From contig JADCLI010000010.1 in assembly GCA_016803235.1 (NCBI GenBank), forward strand, positions 62,001 through 126,000: a DNA stretch of 64,000 bases. Direction: 5' to 3'. How positions within the stretch are numbered: position 1 is the first letter of the stretch; every line of letters starts with the position of its first letter. The DNA comes from Pimelobacter simplex. Lineage in GTDB: Bacteria > Actinomycetota > Actinomycetes > Propionibacteriales > Nocardioidaceae. Shown one piece after another: positions 45,577 to 54,171 of the stretch. The notes under the pieces were generated by a model. It was not told where the DNA came from and did no database searches. It worked only from the letters and a program-made list of their open reading frames with translations. A program made the translations under genes and the position numbers.

Positions 45577-47304
45577 TCAGGCCAGCGGGTTGCCCACCAG
45601 CAGCTCGACGTTGCGGTCGTCCGCGGTGCCGAGGCCGCCGCTGTGGTCGTGCCAGTCGTTGGCGGCGAGCTCGCGGGCGAGGCCGGCGAGCCGCACGGCG
45701 CTCTCGGTGCCGGCACCGGCCGACGGCGGGCCGGCGTGGTCGACCATGGTGGTGAAGATGGACAGGGTGCCGTCCTGGTTGTCGGCGACCTCGATGATCC
45801 GCGCCTGCTGCGGCCAGTCGATGTGCGAGGCGGTCGTGATCTCCCACAGCCCGCCACCGGCGGGCCGGGGACGTGGGGTGATCTTGTTGCGGTGGGTGTG
45901 GCCGTTGATCCAGGCGACCACGGACGGTGCCGCGAGCAGCGCGTCGAGGACCTTGGCCCCGGTCACCCGGGTCTCCAGCGAGCCGCCGGTGGCGACCAGC
46001 GGGTTCCCCATGGTGTCGGAGGTGTGGTGGCTGAAGACGAGGACCACCTTGTCCGACGACTGAGCGAGCAGGGCGGTGAGCCAGGCGAACTGGGTCTTGT
46101 CGAGCGAGCCGTCGGCGTACCCGTTGGGGTTGACCGTGTCGAGCACGACGAAGCGGAACTGGCCCTGGTCGAAGGAGTAGTACGCCGTGCCCTGCTGCCG
46201 GTTCGTGCTCGTGAAGCCGTGTCCGAAGGGCGCGCCGCCGAGTGCGAAGTGCTGCTCGACGATCTGCTTGCGGGTGAGCAGGCGCCGGTTCAGGTCGGGC
46301 GTCACGGCGCGGACGCCGGCGTTGGTGACGCCGCTGAGCAGGCCGGTGAGCACGGCGGCCGGATCGGTGGTGAGGTCCTGGAGCAGCTGGCCGGGGTCGA
46401 GGCCGATCGGCGGCGAGACGATCTTGAGGGCGCCGAGCGCGATCAGGTTGAGCTGCAGGGTGGAGGCGGGGAAGTTGCCCTGCGCGAGCCCGTCGTGGTT
46501 GCCGAAGACCGAGTACCACGGGATCTCGAGGCCCTCCGCGGTGAACGGGCGGCGGGCGGCGTCGAGCAGGCCGGGGACGACCGGGAAGCCGTACTCCGAG
46601 CGCGGGTGGTCGACCGGCTTGCCGGCCGGGTTGCCCTCGGGGTGCCAGTACGCCGGGTCGTAGGTCAGCGGGGCGCTGTCGGCCACGCCCTCCCACCGGG
46701 TCAGGTTGCCGGAGTCGACACGCACCGGGCCGCCGTTGAGGACGTTGATGTTCCAGCGGACCTCGTTGAGCTGCGAGTTGTCCGAGTTGTCGCCGGTCTG
46801 GATGGCGAGCGCGAACCGCCTGCCGGTGACCGGGCCGCTGCCGATCCGGTTGATCGCCCGGACCATCGAGTCGGCGACCTGGCCGGTGAGCATCTCCTGG
46901 GGCCGGTACGACGACGTGAACAGCCCGGTCGCGGGCAGCGGGCTGGGGTCGTCGAGCCGGTCGGTCCACTCCAGGCGCAGCGGCGACTGCGCGTCGACGA
47001 CGTGGATGTCGCTGAGCTGCACGAAGGAGATCAGCCCCTGGCGGCGGGTCGCGCGGCCGGCGTCGCTGAGCACGCCCAGGGCCGTGCGCGTCACGTGGGG
47101 CTCGCCCGAGGCGGTGATCACGGCGCGGTAGCCGTTCGCGCCGGCGGGTCCGGTGGCGAAGGTCTGGCCGAGGGTCGCGGGCCCGGTCGCGACGGGGTCG
47201 GCGGAGGCGGGGGAGCGGAGCACGCCCGGGAGCGTGGTGGCCGCGGCGGCGAGGCCGCCGGCGGCGATGGCGTTGCGGATCAGGTTTCGGCGAGAGATCT
47301 CCAC
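45577..47304 (-). CDS. Tat-exported metallophosphoesterase
   Basis: A 575-residue metallophosphoesterase of the PPA1498-like group (TIGR03767). The signal is Tat-type (SRRNLIRNAIAAGG, cut near SPASA). Metal motifs: QLSDIHVVDAQS (DxH), GDNSDNSQLNE (GDxxD-like), GNHDGLAQGN (GNHD), VLVFSHHTSD (H) and WINGHTHRNK (GHTH). The phosphoester substrate is unknown. GTG 47304 opens the signal. The stop lies 7 bp after the MITE-like element. Confidence 0.87.
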   Translation of the reverse strand: MEISRRNLIRNAIAAGGLAAAATTLPGVLRSPASADPVATGPATLGQTFATGPAGANGYRAVITASGEPHVTRTALGVLSDAGRATRRQGLISFVQLSDIHVVDAQSPLRLEWTDRLDDPSPLPATGLFTSSYRPQEMLTGQVADSMVRAINRIGSGPVTGRRFALAIQTGDNSDNSQLNEVRWNINVLNGGPVRVDSGNLTRWEGVADSAPLTYDPAYWHPEGNPAGKPVDHPRSEYGFPVVPGLLDAARRPFTAEGLEIPWYSVFGNHDGLAQGNFPASTLQLNLIALGALKIVSPPIGLDPGQLLQDLTTDPAAVLTGLLSGVTNAGVRAVTPDLNRRLLTRKQIVEQHFALGGAPFGHGFTSTNRQQGTAYYSFDQGQFRFVVLDTVNPNGYADGSLDKTQFAWLTALLAQSSDKVVLVFSHHTSDTMGNPLVATGGSLETRVTGAKVLDALLAAPSVVAWINGHTHRNKITPRPRPAGGGLWEITTASHIDWPQQARIIEVADNQDGTLSIFTTMVDHAGPPSAGAGTESAVRLAGLARELAANDWHDHSGGLGTADDRNVELLVGNPLA

Positions 47305-47412
47305 GAAGCAGGCAACGACGCGATGGTGAGCCGGGTCACGTCGTACCCCGGCCGTTCACGAAGGAGACGCCCGACACTCGCGCAAGTCCGACCTCGTGTT
47401 GACGCGCGATTC

Positions 47413-47418
47413 CTAGCG
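47413..47418 (+). promoter_or_regulatory. Leaderless -10 element, glycosyltransferase
   Basis: TAGCGT, 8 nt before ATG 47427. Confidence 0.5.
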
Positions 47419-47426
47419 TCGACGCC

Positions 47427-48578
47427 ATGAGTGAGGCCGAGCAGTCGGGGAGCAGGCTCCGCGTCCTGGTGGTCGCCGAGTCCTTCCTCCCACAGGTCAA
47501 CGGGGTGACCAACTCCGTCCGCCGGGTGCTCGAGCACCTCGCGGCCGAGGGCCACCACGCCGAGCTCGTCGCGCCGACCGGCCCGGACACCTACGCCGGC
47601 TTCCGGGTCCGGCGCGCCCGCGGCGCCAACCTGCCGTTCTACCCGGACTTCCGGCTCGGCCTGGAGACCCGCCGCCGGCTGCGGCAGCGGATGCTCCGGT
47701 TCCGCCCGGACGTCGTCCACATCGCGTCGCCAGCGACGCTCGGATTCCAGGCCGCTCGTGCCGCCGGGGAGCTGGGCATCCCGACCGTCGCGATCTACCA
47801 GACCGACCTGGTCGGCTTCGCCGAGCGGTACGACGTGCCCGGTGGTGTGCGTGCGGCGGCGGGCCTCACGCGGCGCATCCACCAGCACGTCGACCGGACG
47901 CTCGCGCCGTCGACCGCGAGCATCGAGCAGCTCGAGGGCCTCGGCGTCCCCGAGGTGCACCGCTGGGGTCGCGGCGTCGACCTGGTCGCCTTCCACCCGC
48001 GGCACCGCGACGACGCCCTGCGGCAGCGGCTCGCGCCGGACGGCCGCCTCCTCGTCGGGTACGTCGGCCGGCTGGCCGCCGAGAAGGAGCTGGACCTGCT
48101 CACCCACCTCGCCGACGACCCGCGCTACGCGCTCGTGGTCGTGGGCGGCGGACCCGAGGAGCAGCGGCTGCGCGGCCTGCTCGGGGACCGCGCGAGCTTC
48201 CTCGGGCTGCTGCACGGCGACGAGCTGAGCCGGGCGTACGCCTCGCTCGACGTCTTCGTGCACACCGGACGGTACGAGACCTACTGCCAGTCGGCGCAGG
48301 AGGCGCTCGCGTCCGGCGTACCGGTGGTGGCCCCGGCCGCCGGTGGTCCGGTCGACGTGGTCGCCCATGGTGCCACCGGCCTGCTCTACCGCCCCGGCGA
48401 CGGCGCGGACCTCGCGGCCTCGGTCGACCGCCTGGCCGGCGACCCCGCGCTGCGCGGTCGGATGGGCGCGACGGCGGTCCGGGCCGTGCAGGAGCGGTCC
48501 TGGTACTCGATCAACGAGCAGCTGGTCGCCCACTACCGCGCCGTGCTCGGCCGGCAGGTCAGCGCACGGGCTGCGTGA
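47427..48578 (+). CDS. mgtA: GDP-mannose-dependent alpha-mannosyltransferase (GT4)
   Basis: A 383-residue GT-B glycosyltransferase of family GT4, similar to MgtA, which adds mannose to glycolipid acceptors at the membrane. The N-terminal acceptor half starts RVLVVAESFLPQVNGVTNSV. The donor half shows VGRLAAEKELDLL, VVVGGGPEEQRLRGLL, and the EX7E-like stretch ETYCQSAQEALASGVPVVAP. The 3' end overlaps the LOG gene of the other strand by 20 bp. Confidence 0.82.
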   Translation: MSEAEQSGSRLRVLVVAESFLPQVNGVTNSVRRVLEHLAAEGHHAELVAPTGPDTYAGFRVRRARGANLPFYPDFRLGLETRRRLRQRMLRFRPDVVHIASPATLGFQAARAAGELGIPTVAIYQTDLVGFAERYDVPGGVRAAAGLTRRIHQHVDRTLAPSTASIEQLEGLGVPEVHRWGRGVDLVAFHPRHRDDALRQRLAPDGRLLVGYVGRLAAEKELDLLTHLADDPRYALVVVGGGPEEQRLRGLLGDRASFLGLLHGDELSRAYASLDVFVHTGRYETYCQSAQEALASGVPVVAPAAGGPVDVVAHGATGLLYRPGDGADLAASVDRLAGDPALRGRMGATAVRAVQERSWYSINEQLVAHYRAVLGRQVSARAA

Positions 48579-49521
48579 TCTCGACGAACAGCTCGGCCGC
48601 CTCCTCGACCGTGTCGACGAGATGGACGTGTTGCTCCATCGCGCGACCGCGGGCGAGGGCCTGCAGCAGCGGCCAGGCCGGTAGGTCCTCGGTCCAGTAG
48701 CGGCGGCCGACGAGGACCATCGGCGCGACCGCGTCCTGGCTCGCGTAGTAGTTCTCGCACGCGTCCTGGAAGATCTCCTGGACCGTGCCGCCGGCGCCCG
48801 GCAGGAACACGATGCCGGCGTCGCACACCATCAGCAGGATCGCCTCGCGCAGCGCGTTGCGGAAGTACTTCGCGATCGCCGTGGCGAACAGGTTCGGCGG
48901 CTCGTGGCCGTAGTGCCAGGTCGGGACGCCGAGCGACGGCGTCGGATCGCCGCCGAGCGACAGGGCGTCGCGGGCCGCGGTCACCCAGTCGTCCACCGAC
49001 GGCCGGAAGGACGGTACGGCGGCCACGAGTCGCAGGGCCTCGGCGAGCGCCTCCGGGGGAGCCGCCGCCATCCGGCAGCCGAGGTTGGCCGCCTCCATCG
49101 CGCCCGGGCCGCCGCCGGTGGCCACGACGTGGTCACGGCCGAGCAGGGCACCGAGGCGGGCCGCGTCGTCGTACGCGGCGGTGCCGCGGTCGGCGGCGTG
49201 TCCGCCCATCACCCCGACCAGGCCGCGGCCGACGCCGGCGACCCAGGCGCCGAGGGCGTTGTCGATCGCCTGGTCGTGCAGCACCTCGGCCAGGGCCTCC
49301 GCGGGGCCCGAGGTCGAGAGCGCCCAGCGGTAGGCACGGCCGTCGAGCGTGTCGGCGTAGCGGGCGGTGTCGTACAGCTCGCCGGCGGTGTAGAGGCGGG
49401 TGCGGGCGATGTCGAGGCCGGCGACGTGCGTGCCGGCCACGGCGCCCGCGCCGGCCTCGAGGGCGTGGTCCTCGTCGGTGCGGCACTCGACGACGACGCT
49501 GCGGGTGCGGGGTCTCCTCAC
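48559..49521 (-). CDS. LOG family protein (lysine decarboxylase-like Rossmann fold)
   Basis: A 320-residue LOG-fold protein. The family motifs are GVMGGHAADRG (an N-terminal start), VATGGGPGAMEAANLGCRMA (PGGxGTxxE-like first half is LPGAGGTVQEIFQ later). LOG enzymes release free cytokinin-type bases from nucleotides or act as nucleotide phosphoribohydrolases; the substrate here is unknown. It is longer than a minimal LOG (about 190) owing to an N-terminal extension. GTG 49521 has TACCGT 7 nt upstream. Confidence 0.82.
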   Translation of the reverse strand: MRRPRTRSVVVECRTDEDHALEAGAGAVAGTHVAGLDIARTRLYTAGELYDTARYADTLDGRAYRWALSTSGPAEALAEVLHDQAIDNALGAWVAGVGRGLVGVMGGHAADRGTAAYDDAARLGALLGRDHVVATGGGPGAMEAANLGCRMAAAPPEALAEALRLVAAVPSFRPSVDDWVTAARDALSLGGDPTPSLGVPTWHYGHEPPNLFATAIAKYFRNALREAILLMVCDAGIVFLPGAGGTVQEIFQDACENYYASQDAVAPMVLVGRRYWTEDLPAWPLLQALARGRAMEQHVHLVDTVEEAAELFVEITQPVR

Positions 49522-49528
49522 GCTCGGG

Positions 49529-49534
49529 ACGGTA
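49529..49534 (-). promoter_or_regulatory. Leaderless -10 element, LOG gene
   Basis: TACCGT on the reverse strand, 7 nt before GTG 49521. Confidence 0.5.
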
Positions 49535-49579
49535 CCGGAGTCCGACAGGCGGATGCGCTTACCCGTATAACTTGACTGA

Positions 49580-49593
49580 CTAACTACAGTTAG
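49580..49593 (+). promoter_or_regulatory. Palindromic operator candidate upstream of metY
   Basis: CTAACT-AC-AGTTAG, perfect 6-bp arms, 33 bp before the metY start in an AT-richer patch with TTGACT at 49572. It overlaps a TACAGT hexamer and may bind a methionine/sulfur regulator. Confidence 0.4.
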
Positions 49594-49626
49594 GCCGGAC
49601 AAGCCATCGCCGACAAGGAGCCCCCG

Positions 49627-50913
49627 ATGACCCACCGCCCCGAGACCCTCGCCGTGCACGCCGGCCAGGAGCAGCCCGACCCCGCGACCAACGCGCGGGC
49701 GGTGCCGATCTACCAGACGACGTCGTACGTCTTCAACGACACCGAGCACGCCGCCAACCTGTTCGCGCTGGCTGAGCCCGGCAACATCTACACGCGGATC
49801 ATGAACCCGACCCAGTCGGCGTTCGAGGAGCGCGTGGCGCAGCTCGAGGGCGGCGTGGGGGCCCTCGCCGTGGCGTCCGGCTCGGCCGCGATCACCTACG
49901 CCGTGCTGAACCTGACCTATGCCGGGGACAACATCGTCGCCATCTCCACGCTGTACGGCGGCACCTACGCCCTCTTCGCGCACACGCTGCCGCAGTACGG
50001 CATCGAAGTCCGCTTCGTCGACCCGAACCGGCCCGAGGACCTCGCCCAGCACGTCGACGAGAAGACCAAGCTGGTCTTCGCCGAGACCGTCGGCAACCCC
50101 AAGGTCAACGTCGTCGACATCCGCGCCTGGGCCGACGCCGCCCACGCCGAGGGCCTCCCGCTGGTCGTGGACAACACCGTCACGACGCCCTACCTGGAGC
50201 GGGTCTTCGAGCACGGCGCCGACGTGTCGGTGCACTCGGCCACGAAGTACATCGGCGGCCACGGCACCTCGATCGGCGGCGTGATCGTCGACTCCGGCAA
50301 CTTCGACTGGGCCGCGCACTCCCAGCGCTTCCCGGGGCTCACCACGCCGGACGGCGCCTACCACGGGGTGGTCTGGACGGAAGCGGTCGGAAACCTCGCC
50401 TACATCATCCGCGCGCGCACGGTGCTGCTGCGCAACACGGGCGCCGCGATCGCGCCCCTCAACTCCTTCCTGTTCCTGCAGGGCCTCGAGACCCTGCACC
50501 TGCGCCTGGAACGGCACAGCGAGAACGCGCTCGCGGTCGCGAAGTACCTCCAGGGGCACGAGGCCGTGGCCTGGGTGAGCTACCCCGGGCTGGAGACCGA
50601 CCCGTCGCACGCCACCGCCAACCGGCTCTTCACCGGCAAGGGGTACGGCGGCCTCGTCTCCTTCGGCCTGAGGTCCGGGCGCGACGGCGGCAAGCGGTTC
50701 ATCGAGTCGCTGGAGCTGTTCAGCCACCTGGTCAACATCGGTGACGCCAAGTCGCTGGCGGTGCACAACGCGACCACCACGCACTCGCAGCTCACGGCCG
50801 AGGAGCTCGAGGCCGCCGGCGTACCCGAGGACCTCGTGCGGCTCTCGGTGGGCATCGAGAACGTCGACGACATCATCGCCGACCTCGAGCAGGCGCTGAT
50901 CGCGGCCAAGTGA
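49627..50913 (+). CDS. metY: O-acetylhomoserine sulfhydrylase
   Basis: A 428-residue PLP enzyme making homocysteine (or methionine) from O-acetylhomoserine and sulfide (or methanethiol). The PLP lysine is K207 (HSATKYIGGHG); YTRIMNPTQSAFEERVAQLE and VVDNTVTTPYL are typical. AAGGAG lies 8 nt before ATG 49627. Its stop overlaps metX (GTGA), so both form the methionine operon. Confidence 0.94.
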   Translation: MTHRPETLAVHAGQEQPDPATNARAVPIYQTTSYVFNDTEHAANLFALAEPGNIYTRIMNPTQSAFEERVAQLEGGVGALAVASGSAAITYAVLNLTYAGDNIVAISTLYGGTYALFAHTLPQYGIEVRFVDPNRPEDLAQHVDEKTKLVFAETVGNPKVNVVDIRAWADAAHAEGLPLVVDNTVTTPYLERVFEHGADVSVHSATKYIGGHGTSIGGVIVDSGNFDWAAHSQRFPGLTTPDGAYHGVVWTEAVGNLAYIIRARTVLLRNTGAAIAPLNSFLFLQGLETLHLRLERHSENALAVAKYLQGHEAVAWVSYPGLETDPSHATANRLFTGKGYGGLVSFGLRSGRDGGKRFIESLELFSHLVNIGDAKSLAVHNATTTHSQLTAEELEAAGVPEDLVRLSVGIENVDDIIADLEQALIAAK

Positions 50914-52019
50914 GCACCACTGCCGCGACCGGGTCGGTCGGGCTCGTCAGCACCCGGCGGGCCGTGCTCACGCAGCACGGCCCGCTGGTGCTGGCCTCCG
51001 GGGCCCGGCTGGACCACGTCGAGGTCGCCTACGAGACCTACGGCGAGCTGTCGGCCGACCGCGACAACGCGGTGTTCGTCTGTCACGCCCTGACCGGCGA
51101 CGCCCACGCCGCGGGGTGGCACGAGGGCGCACGCCGCCCCGGCTGGTGGGACAACCTGGTCGGTCCGGGCAAGGCGCTCGACACCGACCGCTTCTTCGTC
51201 CTCAGCGCCAACCTGCTGGGCGGCTGCTCGGGGACGACGGGCCCGCTCTCGGTCGACCCCGGCACCGGCCGCGCGTACGGGCCGGACTTCCCGGCCCTCG
51301 ACGTCGCCGACCTCGTCACCGCCCACCGCGGCCTGCTCGATCACCTCGGCATCGACCGCCTGCACGCGGCCGTCGGCGGATCGCTGGGCGGGATGCAGGT
51401 CCTCGAGTGGGCGCTGCAGGAGCCGGACCGGATCGACCGCGCCGTGGTGATCGCGGCCAGCTCGCGGCTGACGACCGAGAACATCGCCTTCTCCGCGGTG
51501 GCCCGGGCCGCGATCCTCGAGGACCCCGAGTTCCACGGCGGCCGGTACGCCGAGCACGGCGTCACCCCGCGCCACGGCCTCAAGGTCGCGCGGATGATGG
51601 CCCACATCACCTACGTCTCGGCGCAGTCGCTCGCGGAGAAGTTCGGCCACGCCCGCGACACCGCCGGGGGCGACAAGCGGCTGGCCGCGGACTTCGAGGT
51701 CGAGCACTACCTGCAGCACCAGGGGGAGAGCTTCCTGGCCAGGTTCGACGCGCTGTCCTACCTCCACCTGACCCGGCCGATGGACTACTTCGACCCGTTC
51801 GCGGCCCACCCGGACGCCGTACCGTCGACCCGGTTCCGGCTGGTCTCCTTCGACTCCGACTGGCGCTTCCCGACCGCGCACTCGCTGCGCATCCGCGACC
51901 AGCTCGCGGCCCGCGGCGTCGCCGTCGACCACACCGAGGTGGTCTCGCCGTGGGGCCACGACTCGTTCCTGCTCGAGCCGCCGGGCTACCACGACCTCGT
52001 GCGGTCGTTCCTCGGCTGA
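50910..52019 (+). CDS. metX: Homoserine O-acetyltransferase
   Basis: A 369-residue alpha/beta-hydrolase-fold acyltransferase, the first committed step to methionine. The nucleophile is S158 in VGGSLGGMQVLEW; the acid is the Asp of SFDSDWRFP and the His is in SPWGHDSFLLE. NLLGGCSGTTGP is the substrate loop. The product feeds MetY, encoded just upstream. GTG 50910 overlaps metY. Confidence 0.94.
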   Translation: MSTTAATGSVGLVSTRRAVLTQHGPLVLASGARLDHVEVAYETYGELSADRDNAVFVCHALTGDAHAAGWHEGARRPGWWDNLVGPGKALDTDRFFVLSANLLGGCSGTTGPLSVDPGTGRAYGPDFPALDVADLVTAHRGLLDHLGIDRLHAAVGGSLGGMQVLEWALQEPDRIDRAVVIAASSRLTTENIAFSAVARAAILEDPEFHGGRYAEHGVTPRHGLKVARMMAHITYVSAQSLAEKFGHARDTAGGDKRLAADFEVEHYLQHQGESFLARFDALSYLHLTRPMDYFDPFAAHPDAVPSTRFRLVSFDSDWRFPTAHSLRIRDQLAARGVAVDHTEVVSPWGHDSFLLEPPGYHDLVRSFLG

Positions 52020-52041
52020 GTCCGTCGGGCACACTTGCGTC

Positions 52042-53082
52042 GTGCTCGTCCACGATGCCCTGCCCATGCGGGTGGTCTTCGGCCCCGGCGCCGTCGACCG
52101 CGTCGCCGAGGAGGCCGACCGGCTCGGCCTGCGCCGGCTGCTCGTGCTGTCCACACCTCGGCAGGGCGGGCTCGCCGCGCGGGTCGCCGACCTGCTGGGG
52201 GACCGTGCGGTCGGGACCTTCGACGGCGCCCGGATGCACGTGCCGGTGACGACGGTCGCCGCCGCCGAGGACGTGGCGGCAGCGGTCCGCGCCGACGGTT
52301 GCCTCGCGATCGGCGGCGGCTCGACCATCGGGCTGGCCAAGGCACTCTCGCTGCGGCTGGGCCTGCCGTCCGTCGTCGTGCCGACGACCTATGCCGGCTC
52401 GGAGATGACGCCCGTCTGGGGCCTGACCGAGGCCGGGCGCAAGACCACCGGTCGTGACCCGGTCGTGCTGCCGAGCTCGGTCGTCTACGACCCCGAGCTC
52501 ACCCACGCCCTGCCGGCAGCCGTGTCCGGGCCGAGCGGGCTCAACGCGGTCGCCCACGCCGTCGAGGCGCTCTACGCACCCGACGGGACGCCGGTGATCA
52601 GCGCGATGGCCGAGCGTGGGGTGCGTGACCTGGCCGCTGCACTGCCACTCGTCGTGGCCGACGGCGCCGACGCGTCTGCACGGAGCGTGGCCCTGGAGGG
52701 TGCGTGGCTGTGCGGCGCCTGCCTCGGCGCCACCACCATGGGCCTGCACCACAAGCTGTGCCACGTGCTCGGCGGGATGCTCGACCTGCCGCACGCCGAG
52801 ACGCACGCGATCGTGCTGCCGCACGTCGCCGCCTTCAACCTGCCCGCCGCCCCCGAGGCCGATGCCGTGCTGCGGCGTGCGCTCGGCACCGACGACGTCC
52901 CCGGCGCCCTGCGCGCGCTGGCTCGCGCGGTCCGGGTGCCGGACGGACTGCAGGCGCTCGGGGTGCGGCACGAGGACCTCGCCCGGGTCGCGGACGAGGT
53001 CCTCGCGGCGCCGTACAGCAACCCGCTCGCGCCGACCCGGGCCGACCTCGAGACGATCCTCGAGGCCGCCTGGCGGGGCTAG
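52042..53082 (+). CDS. Maleylacetate reductase-like iron-dependent dehydrogenase
   Basis: A 346-residue iron-containing alcohol dehydrogenase fold, closest in pattern to maleylacetate reductase, which finishes chloroaromatic and resorcinol routes. GGGSTIGLAKAL (nucleotide loop), PTTYAGSEMTPVWG, and the metal region GLHHKLCHVLGG and LPHAETHAIVLPH are visible. The start GTG 52042 is 23 bp after metX. It shares its CTAG stop with the convergent kinase gene. Confidence 0.82.
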   Translation: MLVHDALPMRVVFGPGAVDRVAEEADRLGLRRLLVLSTPRQGGLAARVADLLGDRAVGTFDGARMHVPVTTVAAAEDVAAAVRADGCLAIGGGSTIGLAKALSLRLGLPSVVVPTTYAGSEMTPVWGLTEAGRKTTGRDPVVLPSSVVYDPELTHALPAAVSGPSGLNAVAHAVEALYAPDGTPVISAMAERGVRDLAAALPLVVADGADASARSVALEGAWLCGACLGATTMGLHHKLCHVLGGMLDLPHAETHAIVLPHVAAFNLPAAPEADAVLRRALGTDDVPGALRALARAVRVPDGLQALGVRHEDLARVADEVLAAPYSNPLAPTRADLETILEAAWRG

Positions 53083-53954
53083 AACGCCTCGGCCATCAGG
53101 TCGCCGAACAGGTCCTGCGGGTCGACCTCGAGCCCGCGCCGCTGGAACCACGTGCACACATTGGTGCAGTCGCGCAGCAGGAAGTCGAAGCCCTGGACGT
53201 TGCCGACCAGGTCGACGAGCTGGGGCAGGTCGATCACGACGAGCCGATCACCGGCGGCGAGGATGTTGTACGGCGACAGGTCGCCGTGCACCAGCCCGGA
53301 CCGCACCAGGGTGCGCATCGCCTCGCGCAGCTGGTCGAAGTACGACGCCAGCAGCGCCGGCTCCGGCCGGGTCTGCGCCAGCCGGGGCGCGGTGTCGGTG
53401 CCGTCGGGACCGTCGACGCTGATCCACTCCATCAGGATCTCGGTCCCGTCGATCTGCACCGGGTAGGGGACCGGCAGGCCGAGCGACCAGCAGCGGTTGA
53501 GCGCCGACCACTCCGAGATCGCCCACTCGCCGGCGGCGACCTCGCGGCCGAAGGTGCTCTTGCGCTTGATCGCCCGCTCGTCCCGGGAGCGCTTCATGCT
53601 CCGGCCCTCGGTGTAGGCGGCCGAACGGTGGAAGCTGCGGTGGTCGGGGGAGCGGTAGCGCTTCGCCGCCATCACGACGCTCTGCGCCGGGTCGTGCGGA
53701 TCGGTGCGGTCGAGCAGGAAGACGTCGGCCTCCTTGCCGGTCTTCAGGATGCCCAGGTCGGTGTCGACCGCTCCCTGGGACGTGACGACCCAGTCGGGGC
53801 GCGGCTCGGGACCGCGGGACAGCGGCTCGACGTCGAGCCAGGTGGACCAGCGCTGGCCGGCGTCGAGGTCGTCGTACGCCTCGAACTCGAAGACGAAGCG
53901 CGGATCGATGTCAGCGGTGCTGACGTCAGGGGTGGAGGTGTTCTCCTGGAACAA
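53079..53954 (-). CDS. RIO-type serine/threonine kinase
   Basis: A 291-residue kinase of the RIO1 type. GKEADVFLLD (Gly loop), VVMAAKRYR (Lys), LVHGDLSPYNIL (catalytic loop) and VVIDLPQLVD (DLG-like metal motif DLP) are present. TTG 53954 is preferred: it opens the conserved MFQENTSTPDVS region and has GAGGAA 6 nt upstream. GTG 54020 is possible but only 2 nt from its GAGAGGAG. The substrate is unknown in bacteria. Confidence 0.8.
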   Translation of the reverse strand: MFQENTSTPDVSTADIDPRFVFEFEAYDDLDAGQRWSTWLDVEPLSRGPEPRPDWVVTSQGAVDTDLGILKTGKEADVFLLDRTDPHDPAQSVVMAAKRYRSPDHRSFHRSAAYTEGRSMKRSRDERAIKRKSTFGREVAAGEWAISEWSALNRCWSLGLPVPYPVQIDGTEILMEWISVDGPDGTDTAPRLAQTRPEPALLASYFDQLREAMRTLVRSGLVHGDLSPYNILAAGDRLVVIDLPQLVDLVGNVQGFDFLLRDCTNVCTWFQRRGLEVDPQDLFGDLMAEAF

Positions 53955-54015
53955 GGTGATTCCTCGGGGTCGAGAGGGTGCGGACTGAGGGCAGGCCGAC
54001 GACAACGATCGACAT
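53926..54015 (-). CDS. Short upstream ORF overlapping the kinase start
   Basis: A 29-codon ORF (MSIVVVGLPSVRTLS...) with ATG 54015 and GAGAGGAG 6 nt upstream. It ends at 53926, 28 bp inside the kinase reading frame. It could couple or limit kinase translation. There is no homology evidence. Confidence 0.3.
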   Translation of the reverse strand: MSIVVVGLPSVRTLSTPRNHLVPGEHLHP

Positions 54016-54159
54016 GTCACGCTCCTCTCGACGGGTCCGCGGGACGTCGCGGACGAACGGGACCAGCCTGCCTGCCGCCGGCAGCCCGCTGCAACCGAAT
54101 TAGCGGCGTCCGCTCCCGGTGACAGGGAACGGGCGGGCCGGAGGAGCTCCGCCCTCGCC

Positions 54160-54165
54160 TACCGT
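54160..54165 (+). promoter_or_regulatory. Leaderless -10 element, SDR
   Basis: TACCGT, 6 nt before ATG 54172. Confidence 0.5.
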
Positions 54166-54171
54166 GCGGCC

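Noticed and set aside
45393..45857. Reverse-strand ORF across the inverted-repeat element
   Set aside because: It is out of frame with the phosphoesterase gene and rich in Arg, Pro and Ser; not coding.
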